A stretch of DNA of 64,000 nucleotides from Thalassospira profundimaris (GCF_003326755.1 NZ_JPWH01000001.1:242227-306226); one strand, 5' to 3'. Positions 1-9,403 are shown, counted from the stretch's first letter. Notes: a model not told the origin generated them from the sequence alone. Numbers and translations: made by a program.

Positions 1-2308
1 CATCATCAACGAGAGCAATTTTTTCGAAACCCTTTGCCTCTTTGATCTTGGTGGGGTCAATTTCCCTTTCGACCATATAGCCTATCGCTGGTGCGATCAG
101 CTTCTTGAGGTGTTCGACAAGTTCACTCTTGTCTTTGATCGGCTGTTCGCCACCGCTTCCGGCCTCTCCACCATAGATCGACAAGGCTTCCTGAAGCTTT
201 CTGAATACGCCTACATAGTCGACAATCAAGCCCGCTTCTTTGCCTGGATACTTGCGATTTGCCCTGGCAATTGTCTGCATCAGGGTATGGTTTTTCATCG
301 GCTTGTCGAGATAGATGGTTGAACAAGACGGGACATCAAACCCGGTAATCCACATTGCACAGACAAATACGAGGCGCAGTGGATTGGCGGCGTCTTTAAA
401 TTCCTCGTCAATATCGTCTTCGACCATCCGTCTGCGGTGAGGCAGAATGTCGAGACCCTTGGCTTCCATCTCGGCGATTTCATTCTGCCCCTGGGAAACA
501 ACCACCGCCATGTCCGTTTCTTCCATGCGTTCAATGGTCGCCTGGATGGCTTCGCGTTCTTCCCTGGGGACTGTGGTGAGCTTTGCTTTCAAACGCGACA
601 GATGGTCTTTCCAGTGCGCCTGAACCTTGTCATACATCTTGATGGCAGTTGCCTTGTCGATGCAGACCATCATCGCCTTACCCTGATACCCCCGACCGGT
701 GAAGTGCTGCACGAGGTCTTCAGCAATCGCTTCCAGGCGTTCATCGCGGGTAATCAGATGATACTCTTTGGCGAAAACCTGCTGAACCTTGCGTTCCTGG
801 TCGCTATCCAGCTCGGCATCTTCAAGGATTTTCTGTAGGTCGTCTGACAGGTTCTCGTTGGTGAGCTGAAGTTCGGGAATACGGTTTTCGTAATACAGGG
901 GCACCGTTGCGCCATCAGCAATCGACTGACCAAAGTCATAGACCGAGATGTAGTCACCAAACACCTCTTTGGTCTTCTCCTCGCCCGCAATCAACGGAGT
1001 ACCTGTAAAGCCAAGGAATGCCGCATTTGGCAGTGCGGAGCGCATGTTTAGCGCCAGCGTGTCATATTGCGAACGGTGGGCTTCGTCCGTGATGACGATG
1101 ATGTCTTGGCGGTCTGACAGCTTCGGGTAAACCTCACCCTGTGCCGTGCCGAACTTGTGGATGAGTGTGAAGACATAGCGGTGGTCTTCGGTCAGCAATT
1201 GCCTCAGATGGGCGCGACTGGTCGCATGGGCTTCTGCCTCTGTCACTGCACCGGTGGCGGCAAACGTCTTGTATATCTGGCTGTCCAGTTCTTCGCGGTC
1301 GGTAACGATCAGGAAGGTCCAGTTGCCGGGAACGGTGCGCAAAATCTTCTGGGTGAAGAACACCATCGAAAGCGACTTGCCCGACCCTTGGGTGTGCCAG
1401 AAAACCCCAAGCCTACCGGCTTGATTAGCAGGACGTTTGCTGACTTTCTTCAGTTCCTTGATGGCTTTGTTAACGCCAAGATACTGATGGTTCTTCGCAA
1501 CCTTCTTGATCAAGCCACCCTTGGCTTCCTCAAACACCGTGAAGTTTTCAACGATGTCGAGCAGGCGTTCAGGCGTTGCTGTTCCCCTGATCATCGTTTC
1601 AAGGGAAACCACACCGGTTTCACCTTCGTCGTTTATGCGTTTCCATTCAAAGAAATGCTCCCAGGCGGCAGAGGTGCTTCCCATCACGCTTTTGGAGCCA
1701 TTGGAAAGCATCAGGAAGCTATTGTAGGTGAACAACTGGGGAATGGCGTTGCGGTAATCTGTGAGGTTGCCGTCGTAAGCCGCTTTCAGTGTGTTGTGGC
1801 TGGCTTTCAGCTCAATGAACAACAACGGAATGCCATTCACAAAGCCTACCAGGTCACAGCGACGATTATACAGATCGCCACGCACCCAGAATTGAGACGC
1901 GAGGAAGAAGTCGTTATTCTCCGGCGTGTTCCAGTCGATCACACGGACAAGCTCGCTGGTCGGTCGTCCGTGTTCATCGTGAACCTCGACCCGAACTCCA
2001 TGCTTCAGCAGTCCATAGATTTCCTGATTGGCATTCACCGCAATCATGGTGGAACGATCACGGGTTAGGGTTTCGACTGCCTGATCGAATGCATCGTTGC
2101 CGAGCTTCGGGTTTAACCGAACCAGTGCCGAGCGAAGGCGGGCAACTAGCACCACTTCATGATCGTTCTTTCTGCCTTCGCTGGACGCACCATTCGCCCA
2201 TTCACCATAAAGGTTTGCAATCTCCCAGCCCAAATCCCCGAACAGGCGCAGAGCATCTTGTTCAAGCGCATCTTCAGAATATTCATAGGCGGGAGACGGT
2301 GGAGTCAT
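1..2308 (-). CDS. hsdR: Type I restriction endonuclease subunit R, HsdR (3' end beyond window)
   Basis: This is the motor and nuclease subunit of a type I restriction-modification complex; it translocates DNA using ATP and cuts unmodified DNA. About 769 residues are present and the reading frame runs off the left edge, so the C-terminus is missing. An N-terminal nuclease motif ends in IELKAS near residue 164. A helicase Walker A (HTQGSGKS) lies near residue 306 and a DEAH box (ITDEAHRSQYD) near residue 406, followed by the second helicase lobe (TGFDVPS, MQTIARANR). The ATG at 2308 lies one base after the stop of the preceding small gene, so it is the last gene of the operon hsdM-hsdS-small gene-hsdR. 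No internal stops are seen. Family assignment is secure. Confidence 0.96.
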   Translation of the reverse strand, partial: MTPPSPAYEYSEDALEQDALRLFGDLGWEIANLYGEWANGASSEGRKNDHEVVLVARLRSALVRLNPKLGNDAFDQAVETLTRDRSTMIAVNANQEIYGLLKHGVRVEVHDEHGRPTSELVRVIDWNTPENNDFFLASQFWVRGDLYNRRCDLVGFVNGIPLLFIELKASHNTLKAAYDGNLTDYRNAIPQLFTYNSFLMLSNGSKSVMGSTSAAWEHFFEWKRINDEGETGVVSLETMIRGTATPERLLDIVENFTVFEEAKGGLIKKVAKNHQYLGVNKAIKELKKVSKRPANQAGRLGVFWHTQGSGKSLSMVFFTQKILRTVPGNWTFLIVTDREELDSQIYKTFAATGAVTEAEAHATSRAHLRQLLTEDHRYVFTLIHKFGTAQGEVYPKLSDRQDIIVITDEAHRSQYDTLALNMRSALPNAAFLGFTGTPLIAGEEKTKEVFGDYISVYDFGQSIADGATVPLYYENRIPELQLTNENLSDDLQKILEDAELDSDQERKVQQVFAKEYHLITRDERLEAIAEDLVQHFTGRGYQGKAMMVCIDKATAIKMYDKVQAHWKDHLSRLKAKLTTVPREEREAIQATIERMEETDMAVVVSQGQNEIAEMEAKGLDILPHRRRMVEDDIDEEFKDAANPLRLVFVCAMWITGFDVPSCSTIYLDKPMKNHTLMQTIARANRKYPGKEAGLIVDYVGVFRKLQEALSIYGGEAGSGGEQPIKDKSELVEHLKKLIAPAIGYMVEREIDPTKIKEAKGFEKIALVDD

Positions 2309-2309
2309 A

Positions 2310-2678
2310 TCACTTTGGCTCCGCTTTCAGGTTTGAAAGGTGCTTTCGTAGCTCAGGGTCAATCGTGAGTTCGGCTTGGGGTAGTTTTAGAGATACCCCC
2401 TCGACAGTTACTGCCTTTCTAAGCGGCAGAACGATACGTGGGGTGCTATCTCTGGTCATTCGTAACTCGTACAGCGGACGCCATTTCGAAGGTGGTTCGG
2501 AAATAGGACGCCAGACCAGGAGGAAATCATTACGGTGCTCAACAAAGGCGGTTTCAATCTTTCGGTCTTTGTCTTTCTCATGCGAATAGAGTAGGCGCTC
2601 AATTGTTTGATTGCCAACTTCAACACGCCCCCAGTTTTTTACAGAGCGCCGTGCGATTTGATCTCCCCTCGAAATCAT
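2310..2678 (-). CDS. Unrecognised 122-aa protein inside the hsd operon
   Basis: I do not recognise this protein. It is 122 residues, rich in charged and aromatic residues (KNWGRVEV, DFLLVWRPISEPPSKWRPLYEL), with no signal peptide, membrane segment or cysteine motif. Its ATG overlaps the hsdS stop by 4 bases (ATGA), and its own stop is one base before the hsdR ATG, so translation is very probably coupled to both neighbours. That position suggests a role tied to the restriction complex, such as an accessory or modulator subunit, but this is inferred from context only. Composition resembles its neighbours, which argues against a random open frame. Confidence 0.8.
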   Translation of the reverse strand: MISRGDQIARRSVKNWGRVEVGNQTIERLLYSHEKDKDRKIETAFVEHRNDFLLVWRPISEPPSKWRPLYELRMTRDSTPRIVLPLRKAVTVEGVSLKLPQAELTIDPELRKHLSNLKAEPK

Positions 2679-3946
2679 GCCACTGCGTTCTCCAGGTTGT
2701 TTTCACCCTCACTCACAGTAATCTCACCAGAGATCAGTTTGGGTAGCAGAAGGTCACGTTGGGCACGAAGGTTATCGTTTTTGCGCTGAAGATTGAGGGA
2801 CATTTTCATCATTGGTTCCACTGTTTCTTGGTATTTCTTTGCTATGTCATGTGGCGGAACTATCACGGGAATGGTTTTAAAAGTGCCTTTGGTAATTTCT
2901 TTGAAAGTTGCACCAGTTCCCAAATTGATGAATGTCTCAACGTTTGCGCGAAGCCATTGATAAAGCAAGTATAAGGGGAAATTTTCGTTCGGAAGACAGG
3001 TAATGAAACCTTGATTGGTCGCGGCCTCTGTCGTGTTGATTGCAATCGCCCCGATAGTGGCACGACTTGTCATCATTACGGACATCGGCGGAAATAGCTT
3101 CGCCGAACTCTTTTTCAAACCCAGATCGGTGATTTGAATACCTGATTTGTCCATAAAGGCTGTCTTGTCGCGTGTAAGGTCCGTTGGAGCGTACCAGTTT
3201 ATCGTCCCTCCTTCCCAATATTCAGGCTCCTTCTTTGAGGGGGTACCGCCGCCGATAATCTCGAACGTGTCAGCTACAAGTTTGATTTCCCATCGGCCAG
3301 GGATTGAGCCTTGCTCAGTGTCAATGAACGTCGCGTCCTCATGCCCAGGGAAGCGGAAATGCACGAACCATTCCTCGTAGAGCCGCCGAGCCATTTCTTC
3401 CAGAATTGCAATGCGTCGCGTGTTGTTCTCGATCAGGTCGTCATAGGCGGACAGGATGGAGGCAATGCGATGTTGGTTTGGGAGTAGTGGTACGTCCACT
3501 TCCACGTCTGAGAAGGCTGATTTGTTGATGATTGGCGTCGCTGCGCCGCCTGCCAGTGACTTGATCCTGTTGGCCTGTGTCACAAGCAGGTAGTAGACGA
3601 ACCTTGGATCATACTGCTCCACATCAACAACAATGCTGTTCATCTGTTGATTGGTGAAGGACCAAGCATCCGTCAAGCAGACCTTGCCGATGGTTGCACC
3701 AATGCAGACGAATGATGGGGTGTCTGGGGGCAAGATGATGCGCCGAAGGAAGTCTGCTCCTTCGTCTGAAATGAAGCGTTCTGTCGGTGCTTTCCGAACG
3801 CCCAAAGCCACGTCACTCGGTGTAACGAATGGATAGCGTTCGCCAAACAACTCAGGTCGACTGGATGGTGGCGTTCGACCCGTGACAACTCGCCCCAAGT
3901 CGCCCAGCCGAACTGTTTGCCATTCTGTTGTGTTGCCTGAGGTCAC
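2675..3946 (-). CDS. hsdS: Type I restriction-modification specificity subunit HsdS
   Basis: This is the DNA-recognition subunit shared by the methylase and nuclease complexes, 423 residues. It has the usual two-repeat layout. The first target-recognition domain covers roughly residues 1-150, followed by a central conserved helical region ([17 protein letters not shown] and [14 protein letters not shown], about 153-195). The second target-recognition domain covers about 215-380, and a distal conserved region ([18 protein letters not shown]) ends near residue 415. Its start overlaps the hsdM stop by 4 bases and its stop overlaps the next gene by 4 bases. Only one hsdS is present in the window, with no silent cassette visible. 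The recognised sequence cannot be read from the protein. Confidence 0.95.
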   Translation of the reverse strand: MTSGNTTEWQTVRLGDLGRVVTGRTPPSSRPELFGERYPFVTPSDVALGVRKAPTERFISDEGADFLRRIILPPDTPSFVCIGATIGKVCLTDAWSFTNQQMNSIVVDVEQYDPRFVYYLLVTQANRIKSLAGGAATPIINKSAFSDVEVDVPLLPNQHRIASILSAYDDLIENNTRRIAILEEMARRLYEEWFVHFRFPGHEDATFIDTEQGSIPGRWEIKLVADTFEIIGGGTPSKKEPEYWEGGTINWYAPTDLTRDKTAFMDKSGIQITDLGLKKSSAKLFPPMSVMMTSRATIGAIAINTTEAATNQGFITCLPNENFPLYLLYQWLRANVETFINLGTGATFKEITKGTFKTIPVIVPPHDIAKKYQETVEPMMKMSLNLQRKNDNLRAQRDLLLPKLISGEITVSEGENNLENAVA

Positions 3947-5499
3947 GAAGCAGCCTCCAACACAGAGACCACGTTCTCCGCAATCTGCCCTTCCAGTTCC
4001 CGCGCTTCGGAATTGAGAACCTCCAGTTCCTCGTTAAGTTCTTCCAGCCGTTCGGTGAAGTTAACGTCCTCGGCTTCTTGCGCCGACGCGCCCACGTAGC
4101 GACCAGGGTTGAGGGACCAACCTTGGGCCTCGATCTCCGAGCGGGTGGCGACTTTACAAAGGCCAGGAACATTGACATAGCCCTCGTTCAGTCCCTTCTC
4201 GGTAAGCAGGCTTTCGCTGCCTTGCTGTTGCTCAATGGGTTCGCCGCGATATAGGCGCACAATATTTGCCAAGAACTCGATCTGCTGCGGCGTGAAGTCA
4301 CGATGGGCGCGGTCGATTTGGTTGAAGATATGCCGTGCATCAACAAAGAGGACCTTGTCTTCGTTGTCTTTACCAATCTTACCCTTGTCGAAGAACCAAA
4401 GCGTACAGGGCAGGGTGACGGTATAGAAAAAGTTCGGACCAACCGACACGATCACATCTACCGCACCGCTTTCGATCAGCTTCTGACGGATGGTTTGTTC
4501 GGAACCTCTGGCGTCACCAGCAGAGTTCGCCATGACGAAGCCCGCCCGCCCGCTTTCGTTCAAGGCGTTATAGAAAAGCTGTATCCACAGATAGTTGGCG
4601 TTGTCTGTTTTTGGCAGGCCGAGTGAGAAGCGAACGTCACCTTCAAGGCGCTCCTTGTCGACACCCGAAACGTTGAACGGTGGGTTTGCCATGATGAAGT
4701 CAAAACGTCCACCGAGCTTGTCCACCGAGTTATGCGGGTCTTCATAGAAGGTGTTGGCCACACGCACATCACCGGACAATCCGTGAACGGCGAGGTTCAT
4801 CTTGTTCAGGTTTACCGTGGTCTGGTCTTTTTCCGTCCCGAAGATGGAGATTTCATCCATTGCGGATTTGTGGTGACGTTCAACGAAGTCAGCCGAATGC
4901 ACGAACATACCGCCCGAGCCACATGCTGGGTCATAGATGCGCCCATGATATGGCTCTATAATCTCGACGATCAGCTTAACTATGGCTTCAGGGGTATAGA
5001 ACACACCGCCCTTCTGGCCTTCTTTCATCGCGAAATTGCCAAGGAAATATTCGTAAACTTTACCGAATGCGTCACCGGAAAGGTCAATTGGTGCAAGCAA
5101 ACGCAAAAGCTCGATCAGGACCTTATTGTCGATGCGAGTATAGTTGCGCGGCAGAGCGCCTCTGAGGTCAGGGTTTTCCTCCTCAATCGCCTTCATCGCC
5201 TCGTTGATGGATTTACCGATATTATCACCCTCGGTCAGGGCTTGGAGATACGAGAAGCGGGCTTCAGGTGGAAGGAAGATGACGTGTTCGGCTTCGTAGT
5301 CTGCCTTGCTGATCTTGCGGCGACCTCCTGTGCCAATGGGACCGAGCTTGGCTTCGGCCTCAGCATATTTCTTCTCAGCATAGCGCAGGAAAATCAGCCC
5401 TAGGACTGGTGTTGAGAACTCTGCGGGCTTCAGGTCAGAGTTTGCCCAAAGCTGGTCCGCTGTCGCCCAAAGGCGCTTTTCGATTTCCCCGTTAACCAC
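3943..5499 (-). CDS. hsdM: Type I restriction-modification DNA methyltransferase HsdM
   Basis: This is an N6-adenine methyltransferase that protects host DNA using S-adenosylmethionine. It has an N-terminal helical domain ([14 protein letters not shown]), the SAM-binding motif [10 protein letters not shown] near residue 191 and the catalytic NPPF motif near residue 271. I chose the GTG at 5499 because AAAGGG sits 6 bases upstream and family members begin at this NGEIEKRLW segment; an in-frame TTG at 5532 would add 11 residues. The resulting 518 residues fit the family. It is the first hsd gene, with a serine recombinase ending 41-75 bases upstream on the same strand. Confidence 0.95.
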   Translation of the reverse strand: MVNGEIEKRLWATADQLWANSDLKPAEFSTPVLGLIFLRYAEKKYAEAEAKLGPIGTGGRRKISKADYEAEHVIFLPPEARFSYLQALTEGDNIGKSINEAMKAIEEENPDLRGALPRNYTRIDNKVLIELLRLLAPIDLSGDAFGKVYEYFLGNFAMKEGQKGGVFYTPEAIVKLIVEIIEPYHGRIYDPACGSGGMFVHSADFVERHHKSAMDEISIFGTEKDQTTVNLNKMNLAVHGLSGDVRVANTFYEDPHNSVDKLGGRFDFIMANPPFNVSGVDKERLEGDVRFSLGLPKTDNANYLWIQLFYNALNESGRAGFVMANSAGDARGSEQTIRQKLIESGAVDVIVSVGPNFFYTVTLPCTLWFFDKGKIGKDNEDKVLFVDARHIFNQIDRAHRDFTPQQIEFLANIVRLYRGEPIEQQQGSESLLTEKGLNEGYVNVPGLCKVATRSEIEAQGWSLNPGRYVGASAQEAEDVNFTERLEELNEELEVLNSEARELEGQIAENVVSVLEAAS

Positions 5500-5573
5500 G
5501 TAATACCCTTTTGGTCTTCTAATGTTTTGCAAAGATTACCCGGAATGGGTGTAGGACGCCACTGCTTGATTAA

Positions 5574-6257
5574 TCAGAACGAGAGTTGATCAAGGCGGGA
5601 CAATAGGTTTTTCACTGAAGACTTGTGCCACTGCCCACCGCGAGGCGTCAACATACCGCGCTTGTTGAGGATGCTTGCGATTCCGCCGAGGCTTTCAACG
5701 CCTTCAGCCCGAATGCTTTCAATAACCGGTGCAAGGTCCTTGGCGTGATCATCAGCGGCCCGTTTGATGGCCTTTACACCCGCCGTATTTCCCTTTCCAG
5801 CGCGTATCAGGGCGGCTGCACCGTTTGGATTGCCAAGCTTGGTCCCTCTTGCCTTGGCTACGGCCAGGGCCTCTGTGGTGCGCTTTGAGATGGCTTCACG
5901 TTCCTGCTGTGCGACCAGGGCCATGATGCCCACGGTCAGCTCGTTTGCATCTGGCATATCTACGGCAATGAATTTCACCCCACTGTCTCGGAGGGTCAGC
6001 AAGAAGGCAGCGTTGCGTGAAAGTCGGTCAAGCTTGGCGATGACCAGGGTTGCACCTGTGACTTTGGCGAGATGAAGGGCCTTTTGCAGTTCCGGCCTAA
6101 CGTTGTTCTTCCCGCTTTCAACTTCGGTGAAGGTGCCGATGATGGTCGCGTTCCGTGCGGTTGCGAAGTCATTGATGGCCTTTGTCTGAGCTTCCAACCC
6201 CAGGCCGCTACTGCCTTGACGGGCGGTGGAGACGCGATGATAGGCAACGATTTTCAT
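5574..6257 (-). CDS. Serine site-specific recombinase (resolvase/invertase family)
   Basis: This 227-residue recombinase has an N-terminal resolvase catalytic domain with the nucleophile Ser10 in YHRVST and the active-site stretch KLDRLSRN near residues 66-73. A long helix follows (QQEREAISKRT), and then a C-terminal DNA-binding segment (GIASILNKRGMLTPRGGQWHKSSVKNLL) typical of the small recombinase/helix-turn-helix tail. The ATG at 6257 is preferred over 6320 because AGGGCG lies just upstream and homologues begin MKIVAYHRVS. It points toward hsdM on the same strand and may share a transcript with it. Role could be island resolution, inversion or stability; the target site is unknown. Confidence 0.92.
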   Translation of the reverse strand: MKIVAYHRVSTARQGSSGLGLEAQTKAINDFATARNATIIGTFTEVESGKNNVRPELQKALHLAKVTGATLVIAKLDRLSRNAAFLLTLRDSGVKFIAVDMPDANELTVGIMALVAQQEREAISKRTTEALAVAKARGTKLGNPNGAAALIRAGKGNTAGVKAIKRAADDHAKDLAPVIESIRAEGVESLGGIASILNKRGMLTPRGGQWHKSSVKNLLSRLDQLSF

Positions 6258-6269
6258 GGTGTTCGCCCT

Positions 6270-6313
6270 GAAGTACAAAATCACGTAATGGAGATTGGGC
6301 AAATTTGTACTTC
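6270..6313. promoter_or_regulatory. 10-bp inverted repeat in the recombinase/orphan divergent promoter
   Basis: GAAGTACAAA (6270-6279) and TTTGTACTTC (6304-6313) are perfect inverted copies separated by 24 bases. They lie between the serine recombinase start (6257) and the divergent gene at 6376. The arms could be an operator or a recombinase binding site. The right arm shares TTGTACT with repeats upstream of the tyrosine integrase. Confidence 0.6.
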
Positions 6314-6375
6314 TTGGCAAATACTATGAAGATTCGATATAAATACAATCAAAGGTAGAATTATGGAGAGATGAT

Positions 6376-6777
6376 ATGCGCTACACAGAAGTTTCTGGAA
6401 GTAAGTTTGCTATCCTCTACAAATCGGACGACGGTCCATCAGAGATTGAGGTTGGCACACTTCTGAGCGAGGGCCGAAAAACTCAAGACTTGGGTAAAGG
6501 ATGGAAATTGGCTTGGGATGGTCCTCATTATGATCAAGGTGAACCTCACGTTCACGTATATCGCAATGGAAAAGAACTTTACTCTGTAAACATAAGTGGT
6601 CTCGGCCATGACGGAAGTAGTGGTAAGGAAATCCATCGGGTTCCGCTGCGAGGCATCCAAGCTAAATGGTCGCACGTTAAGAAGCTTATTGAGAGCGAAG
6701 AGGCGGACCAATTAGCGGAGAACTATGTCCCCTTAGAGATAAAAGAAGCTTTAGCCGCGGTAGTGCTTGAATGGTAG
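6376..6777 (+). CDS. Unrecognised 133-aa protein with a PHVHVY motif
   Basis: I do not recognise this protein with certainty. It is 133 residues and soluble, with a central segment WKLAWDGPH then EPHVHVYRNGKELYSV, and a C-terminal helical part ending EIKEALAAVVLEW. The histidine-rich PHVHVY segment recalls small proteins that carry HVHV motifs, but no function can be assigned. GGAGAG lies 5-10 bases before the ATG, a good ribosome binding site. It diverges from the serine recombinase and lies inside the restriction island, so a defence or mobile-element role is possible but is inference. A run of ten G follows the stop codon. Confidence 0.75.
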   Translation: MRYTEVSGSKFAILYKSDDGPSEIEVGTLLSEGRKTQDLGKGWKLAWDGPHYDQGEPHVHVYRNGKELYSVNISGLGHDGSSGKEIHRVPLRGIQAKWSHVKKLIESEEADQLAENYVPLEIKEALAAVVLEW

Positions 6778-6864
6778 GGGAAGGGGGGGGGGAATTTCGC
6801 CATGCATCTATATCAATCCCCCTCTCAGATTTTTCCGGCAAAATCATTCCAGGTTATCGTCAAG

Positions 6865-8100
6865 TCAGATAGACGAGATAACTGCTCCAATGAAATCTTG
6901 GTTCATCGCCAAATGTTCCACAGCTTTCCGCAAGTTCACGTATGTCCCTTTTGAATAAGTGCCAATTGTAAGGTCGGTCCGTTTGTGCCCTACGAGCAAT
7001 TTGATGGTCCCAAGCGGGATTTCCTCACCTTCCAAAAGTTCAATGTAGGTTCGGCGCGTTGAATGGATGCCTTGGCGCTGCGTGTTCGGGAGGTTCAAAA
7101 GGCGGCGCTTTCTATTGATTTCTTTGTTGATATACCGTGCGCGGTCCCGCTCATTGGACCACTCTTTGTCTTCAAACAAGGGGATGAGATAGTCACCGTT
7201 CGTTTCATTAATAAGGCTCTCGATAAGCTGGTCGAACGCTTTCGGTATCGGAACGCTGCGGTGGGCGCTCTTGGTTTTGGTGCCGTGTATGTCGAGCCAG
7301 TAACCGTCTTTACGTAGCGATATGTGTTCCCGTCTGGCGTTTGCGATTTCCGAACTGCGGGCACCAGTGATCAACGCCAATGCGATTAGCTGCTTGAAGC
7401 CAACAGGTTGCAAACCTGCCAGCAATGCCCGGATATCATCAAATGAGAACGGCAATTCCGATTGGTCCTCCTTTTTGACCTCACCGGTACCGATCTTGAC
7501 GCGGTCGTTGTAATTGTGATTGCTCCAGATGGTGGATTTATCATCGGCCAAACCGACCGTAAACGCATGGTCCCAGACGCCTCGAAGACCGCCGAGCGCA
7601 AGCTTCACGGTTTTCCCGGTGCGACCGTGGTAATTCTCGGTAACGAACTCACGGACAGTCTTTCGGTCAAACTCGTGCATGAAGCTAAGGCTACGAGGCT
7701 TGCTCCAGGCCAGAAGGCGACTGATGGCTCGCTCATATTCTTCTTGTGTGCTTTTTGATAGCTGCGGCTTGAGATCGTTCCTCCAAGCTTCGATCACATC
7801 CCTTATGCGGATGGCATTAATATCTGGCTTCGGAGGCTGGACTGTTTGTTGAAGATGTTGCTGCGCTTCAGGGTTAGGCTCAATTGGGAAGGGTGCTTGG
7901 GTCAATCGCTGTTTCAACTTGGTGACTTCCAAGATGACTTCAACGACTCGCGCAGGGTAGCGATTCGCTGCTTCTTGGCGATCACCTGTTGCGAGTGTTC
8001 GATACAATGCAGGGGTCTTTAGGGCGACCCGAAGATCAGCGGGTAACGGATAGAATATTTCCCAGTTGTTCCGACCTTTTCGCTTCACCATACGTACCAT
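6865..8100 (-). CDS. Tyrosine recombinase / phage-type integrase
   Basis: This 411-residue integrase of the tyrosine recombinase family inserts or excises mobile DNA. The N-terminal arm-binding part (GRNNWEIFYPLPADLR) is followed by a SAM-like core-binding domain (SKSTQEEYERAISRLLAW, about residues 115-200). The C-terminal catalytic domain has Arg in TGARSSEI near 251, Lys in GTKTKSAHRSVPI, His-x-x-Arg in HSTRRTY near 348, His in LLVGHKRTD and a nucleophilic Tyr in IGTYSKGTY. AAAGGGA is suitably placed before the ATG at 8100. The gene lies 125 bases from tRNA-Leu, as island integrases often do, but on the tRNA's 5' side. Confidence 0.95.
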   Translation of the reverse strand: MVRMVKRKGRNNWEIFYPLPADLRVALKTPALYRTLATGDRQEAANRYPARVVEVILEVTKLKQRLTQAPFPIEPNPEAQQHLQQTVQPPKPDINAIRIRDVIEAWRNDLKPQLSKSTQEEYERAISRLLAWSKPRSLSFMHEFDRKTVREFVTENYHGRTGKTVKLALGGLRGVWDHAFTVGLADDKSTIWSNHNYNDRVKIGTGEVKKEDQSELPFSFDDIRALLAGLQPVGFKQLIALALITGARSSEIANARREHISLRKDGYWLDIHGTKTKSAHRSVPIPKAFDQLIESLINETNGDYLIPLFEDKEWSNERDRARYINKEINRKRRLLNLPNTQRQGIHSTRRTYIELLEGEEIPLGTIKLLVGHKRTDLTIGTYSKGTYVNLRKAVEHLAMNQDFIGAVISSI

Positions 8101-8101
8101 T

Positions 8102-8127
8102 CTGCGTTCCCTTTCGGATAAACGCAG
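8102..8127. repeat. 7-bp inverted repeat upstream of the integrase start
   Basis: CTGCGTT (8102-8108) and AACGCAG (8121-8127) are inverted copies directly in front of the integrase ATG. In the integrase mRNA they could form a leader hairpin overlapping the ribosome binding site region. Confidence 0.4.
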
Positions 8128-8151
8128 GGTCGGTCATCGGTTTCCCTTGAA

Positions 8152-8176
8152 TGTACTACAAGCTTGTACTACAAGC
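8152..8176. repeat. Tandem 12-bp repeat between integrase and tRNA-Leu
   Basis: TGTACTACAAGC occurs at 8152-8163 and again at 8165-8176. The second copy sits in a dyad, CTTGTA-C-TACAAG (8163-8175). It could be an integrase operator, part of an attachment site, or part of the tRNA promoter; TTGAAT (8147-8152) and TACAAG (8170-8175) are 17 bases apart and would form a weak sigma-70 promoter for tRNA-Leu. Confidence 0.55.
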
Positions 8177-8225
8177 GGCCCCGTTCCGGCGGACACCGCA
8201 GGAACGAATGACCAGAAGCCCCTAA

Positions 8226-8312
<87 letters not shown>

Positions 8313-8353
8313 TACCCCAGTACATCTTTCGATGTGCTGGGGTATTGTCTTTT
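8313..8353 (+). terminator. Rho-independent terminator after tRNA-Leu
   Basis: A 14-base stem with one wobble pair (TACCCCAGTACATC / GATGTGCTGGGGTA) and a TTTC loop is followed by a T-rich stretch (TTGTCTTTT). Confidence 0.8.
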
Positions 8354-8509
8354 CTGGGCCAATTTTCAATTCGTTTTAACGTGAACAGCTTTGATAAGGG
8401 AATTCAAATAATACCCTTCATGATAAGCGTGGGAAAAACTGCCATCCGATCTGACTTTAATCTCAAATTCCTGTCTTGATTGAACATTTCTTCTTAGAAA
8501 ACGCACTGT

Positions 8510-9217
8510 ATGTATTTAAGGTTGCAGGTGATGTTTTCCGGGAGTGATGTTGTGCGCAAGAGCCGGGTTTGGGTCCTTATTTTAGCGATTTGTTCCGTTG
8601 CATTGATGGTCTGTGAGGCCACAACCACGTATCAGGGCATGATCCCTTCCAGGCAGTGGCCGCCTGCCGTCGGTTATGGCCTTGCGCCCTGGCTGGTTGG
8701 CCTTTTGGTCGCTGTAATCAAAGAGGGTTGGGCCCGCATCAGAAAACAGAACCACCGTTTTGGCCGAAGTTTGCTGTGGGCGACGGGTGTTTTCATGGTC
8801 ATCATGGCTTTTGCGACAATAATGTCTGCAGTGCCGTCCCGGGATCAGGTGGAAATCCGCAATGATGCCATGTTGTTGATGGGGGCTTCTGCCTGGGTGC
8901 CCGGCATCGCGGCATATTGCAATAACTATGTAGAAGCTGCACCGGAAATGATTGAAGAGGCAGCGTCCTGGAGTCGGCGGCATGACAGGGATTTGCGCAA
9001 GATTGTCGCTGTGATGGAAGCGACTGGTGGTTTATCCAAAAATGAAAAAAACCAGATTGATCAGATGGCGATGCAGGCTTTGAAAGCTAAGGTCAATTCG
9101 CAACAAGATAAAAAAGGCTATTGTAAACAGGTGGAAATGAACCTGCAGCAGGGACTGTTTGATCTGGATAATCGTGCAGATATTGCGTCTGCCTTGAAGC
9201 GTATTCGTGATTTTTAG
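8510..9217 (+). CDS. Unrecognised membrane protein, about 220-235 aa
   Basis: I do not recognise the family. The N-terminal half has three hydrophobic segments (VWVLILAICSVALMV; YGLAPWLVGLLVAVI; LLWATGVFMVIMAFATIM). The C-terminal half is a soluble helical domain with charged repeats (MIEEAASWSRRHDRDLRKIV, LSKNEKNQIDQMAMQALKAK) that probably faces one side of the membrane. Start choice is uncertain. The ATG at 8510 gives 235 residues, but the GTG at 8552 has the best ribosome binding site (GGGAG, 7 bases away) and begins just before the first membrane segment. It is transcribed alone between tRNA-Leu and the glycosyltransferase. Confidence 0.75.
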   Translation: MYLRLQVMFSGSDVVRKSRVWVLILAICSVALMVCEATTTYQGMIPSRQWPPAVGYGLAPWLVGLLVAVIKEGWARIRKQNHRFGRSLLWATGVFMVIMAFATIMSAVPSRDQVEIRNDAMLLMGASAWVPGIAAYCNNYVEAAPEMIEEAASWSRRHDRDLRKIVAVMEATGGLSKNEKNQIDQMAMQALKAKVNSQQDKKGYCKQVEMNLQQGLFDLDNRADIASALKRIRDF

Positions 9218-9403
9218 ACATTTTAGGATCGTATTGGCCGATAGCAGGTCGCATTGCCCTGCGTTGTAAGCTGAATTGCCTTTGGTGTTCTGTTTTGTGT
9301 CTTGCTTTACCGTTTGGGCAAATTGAGAGGTTCTGTGTTCGAGACTTTTGTCTTTGCAGGGGCCCGGTGATACCGCTAGAACGGGTCAGCACGAATTTGG
9401 CAA

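Noticed and set aside
1157..2068. A 303-codon open frame antisense to hsdR
   Set aside because: HsdR with its nuclease and helicase motifs is on the other strand.
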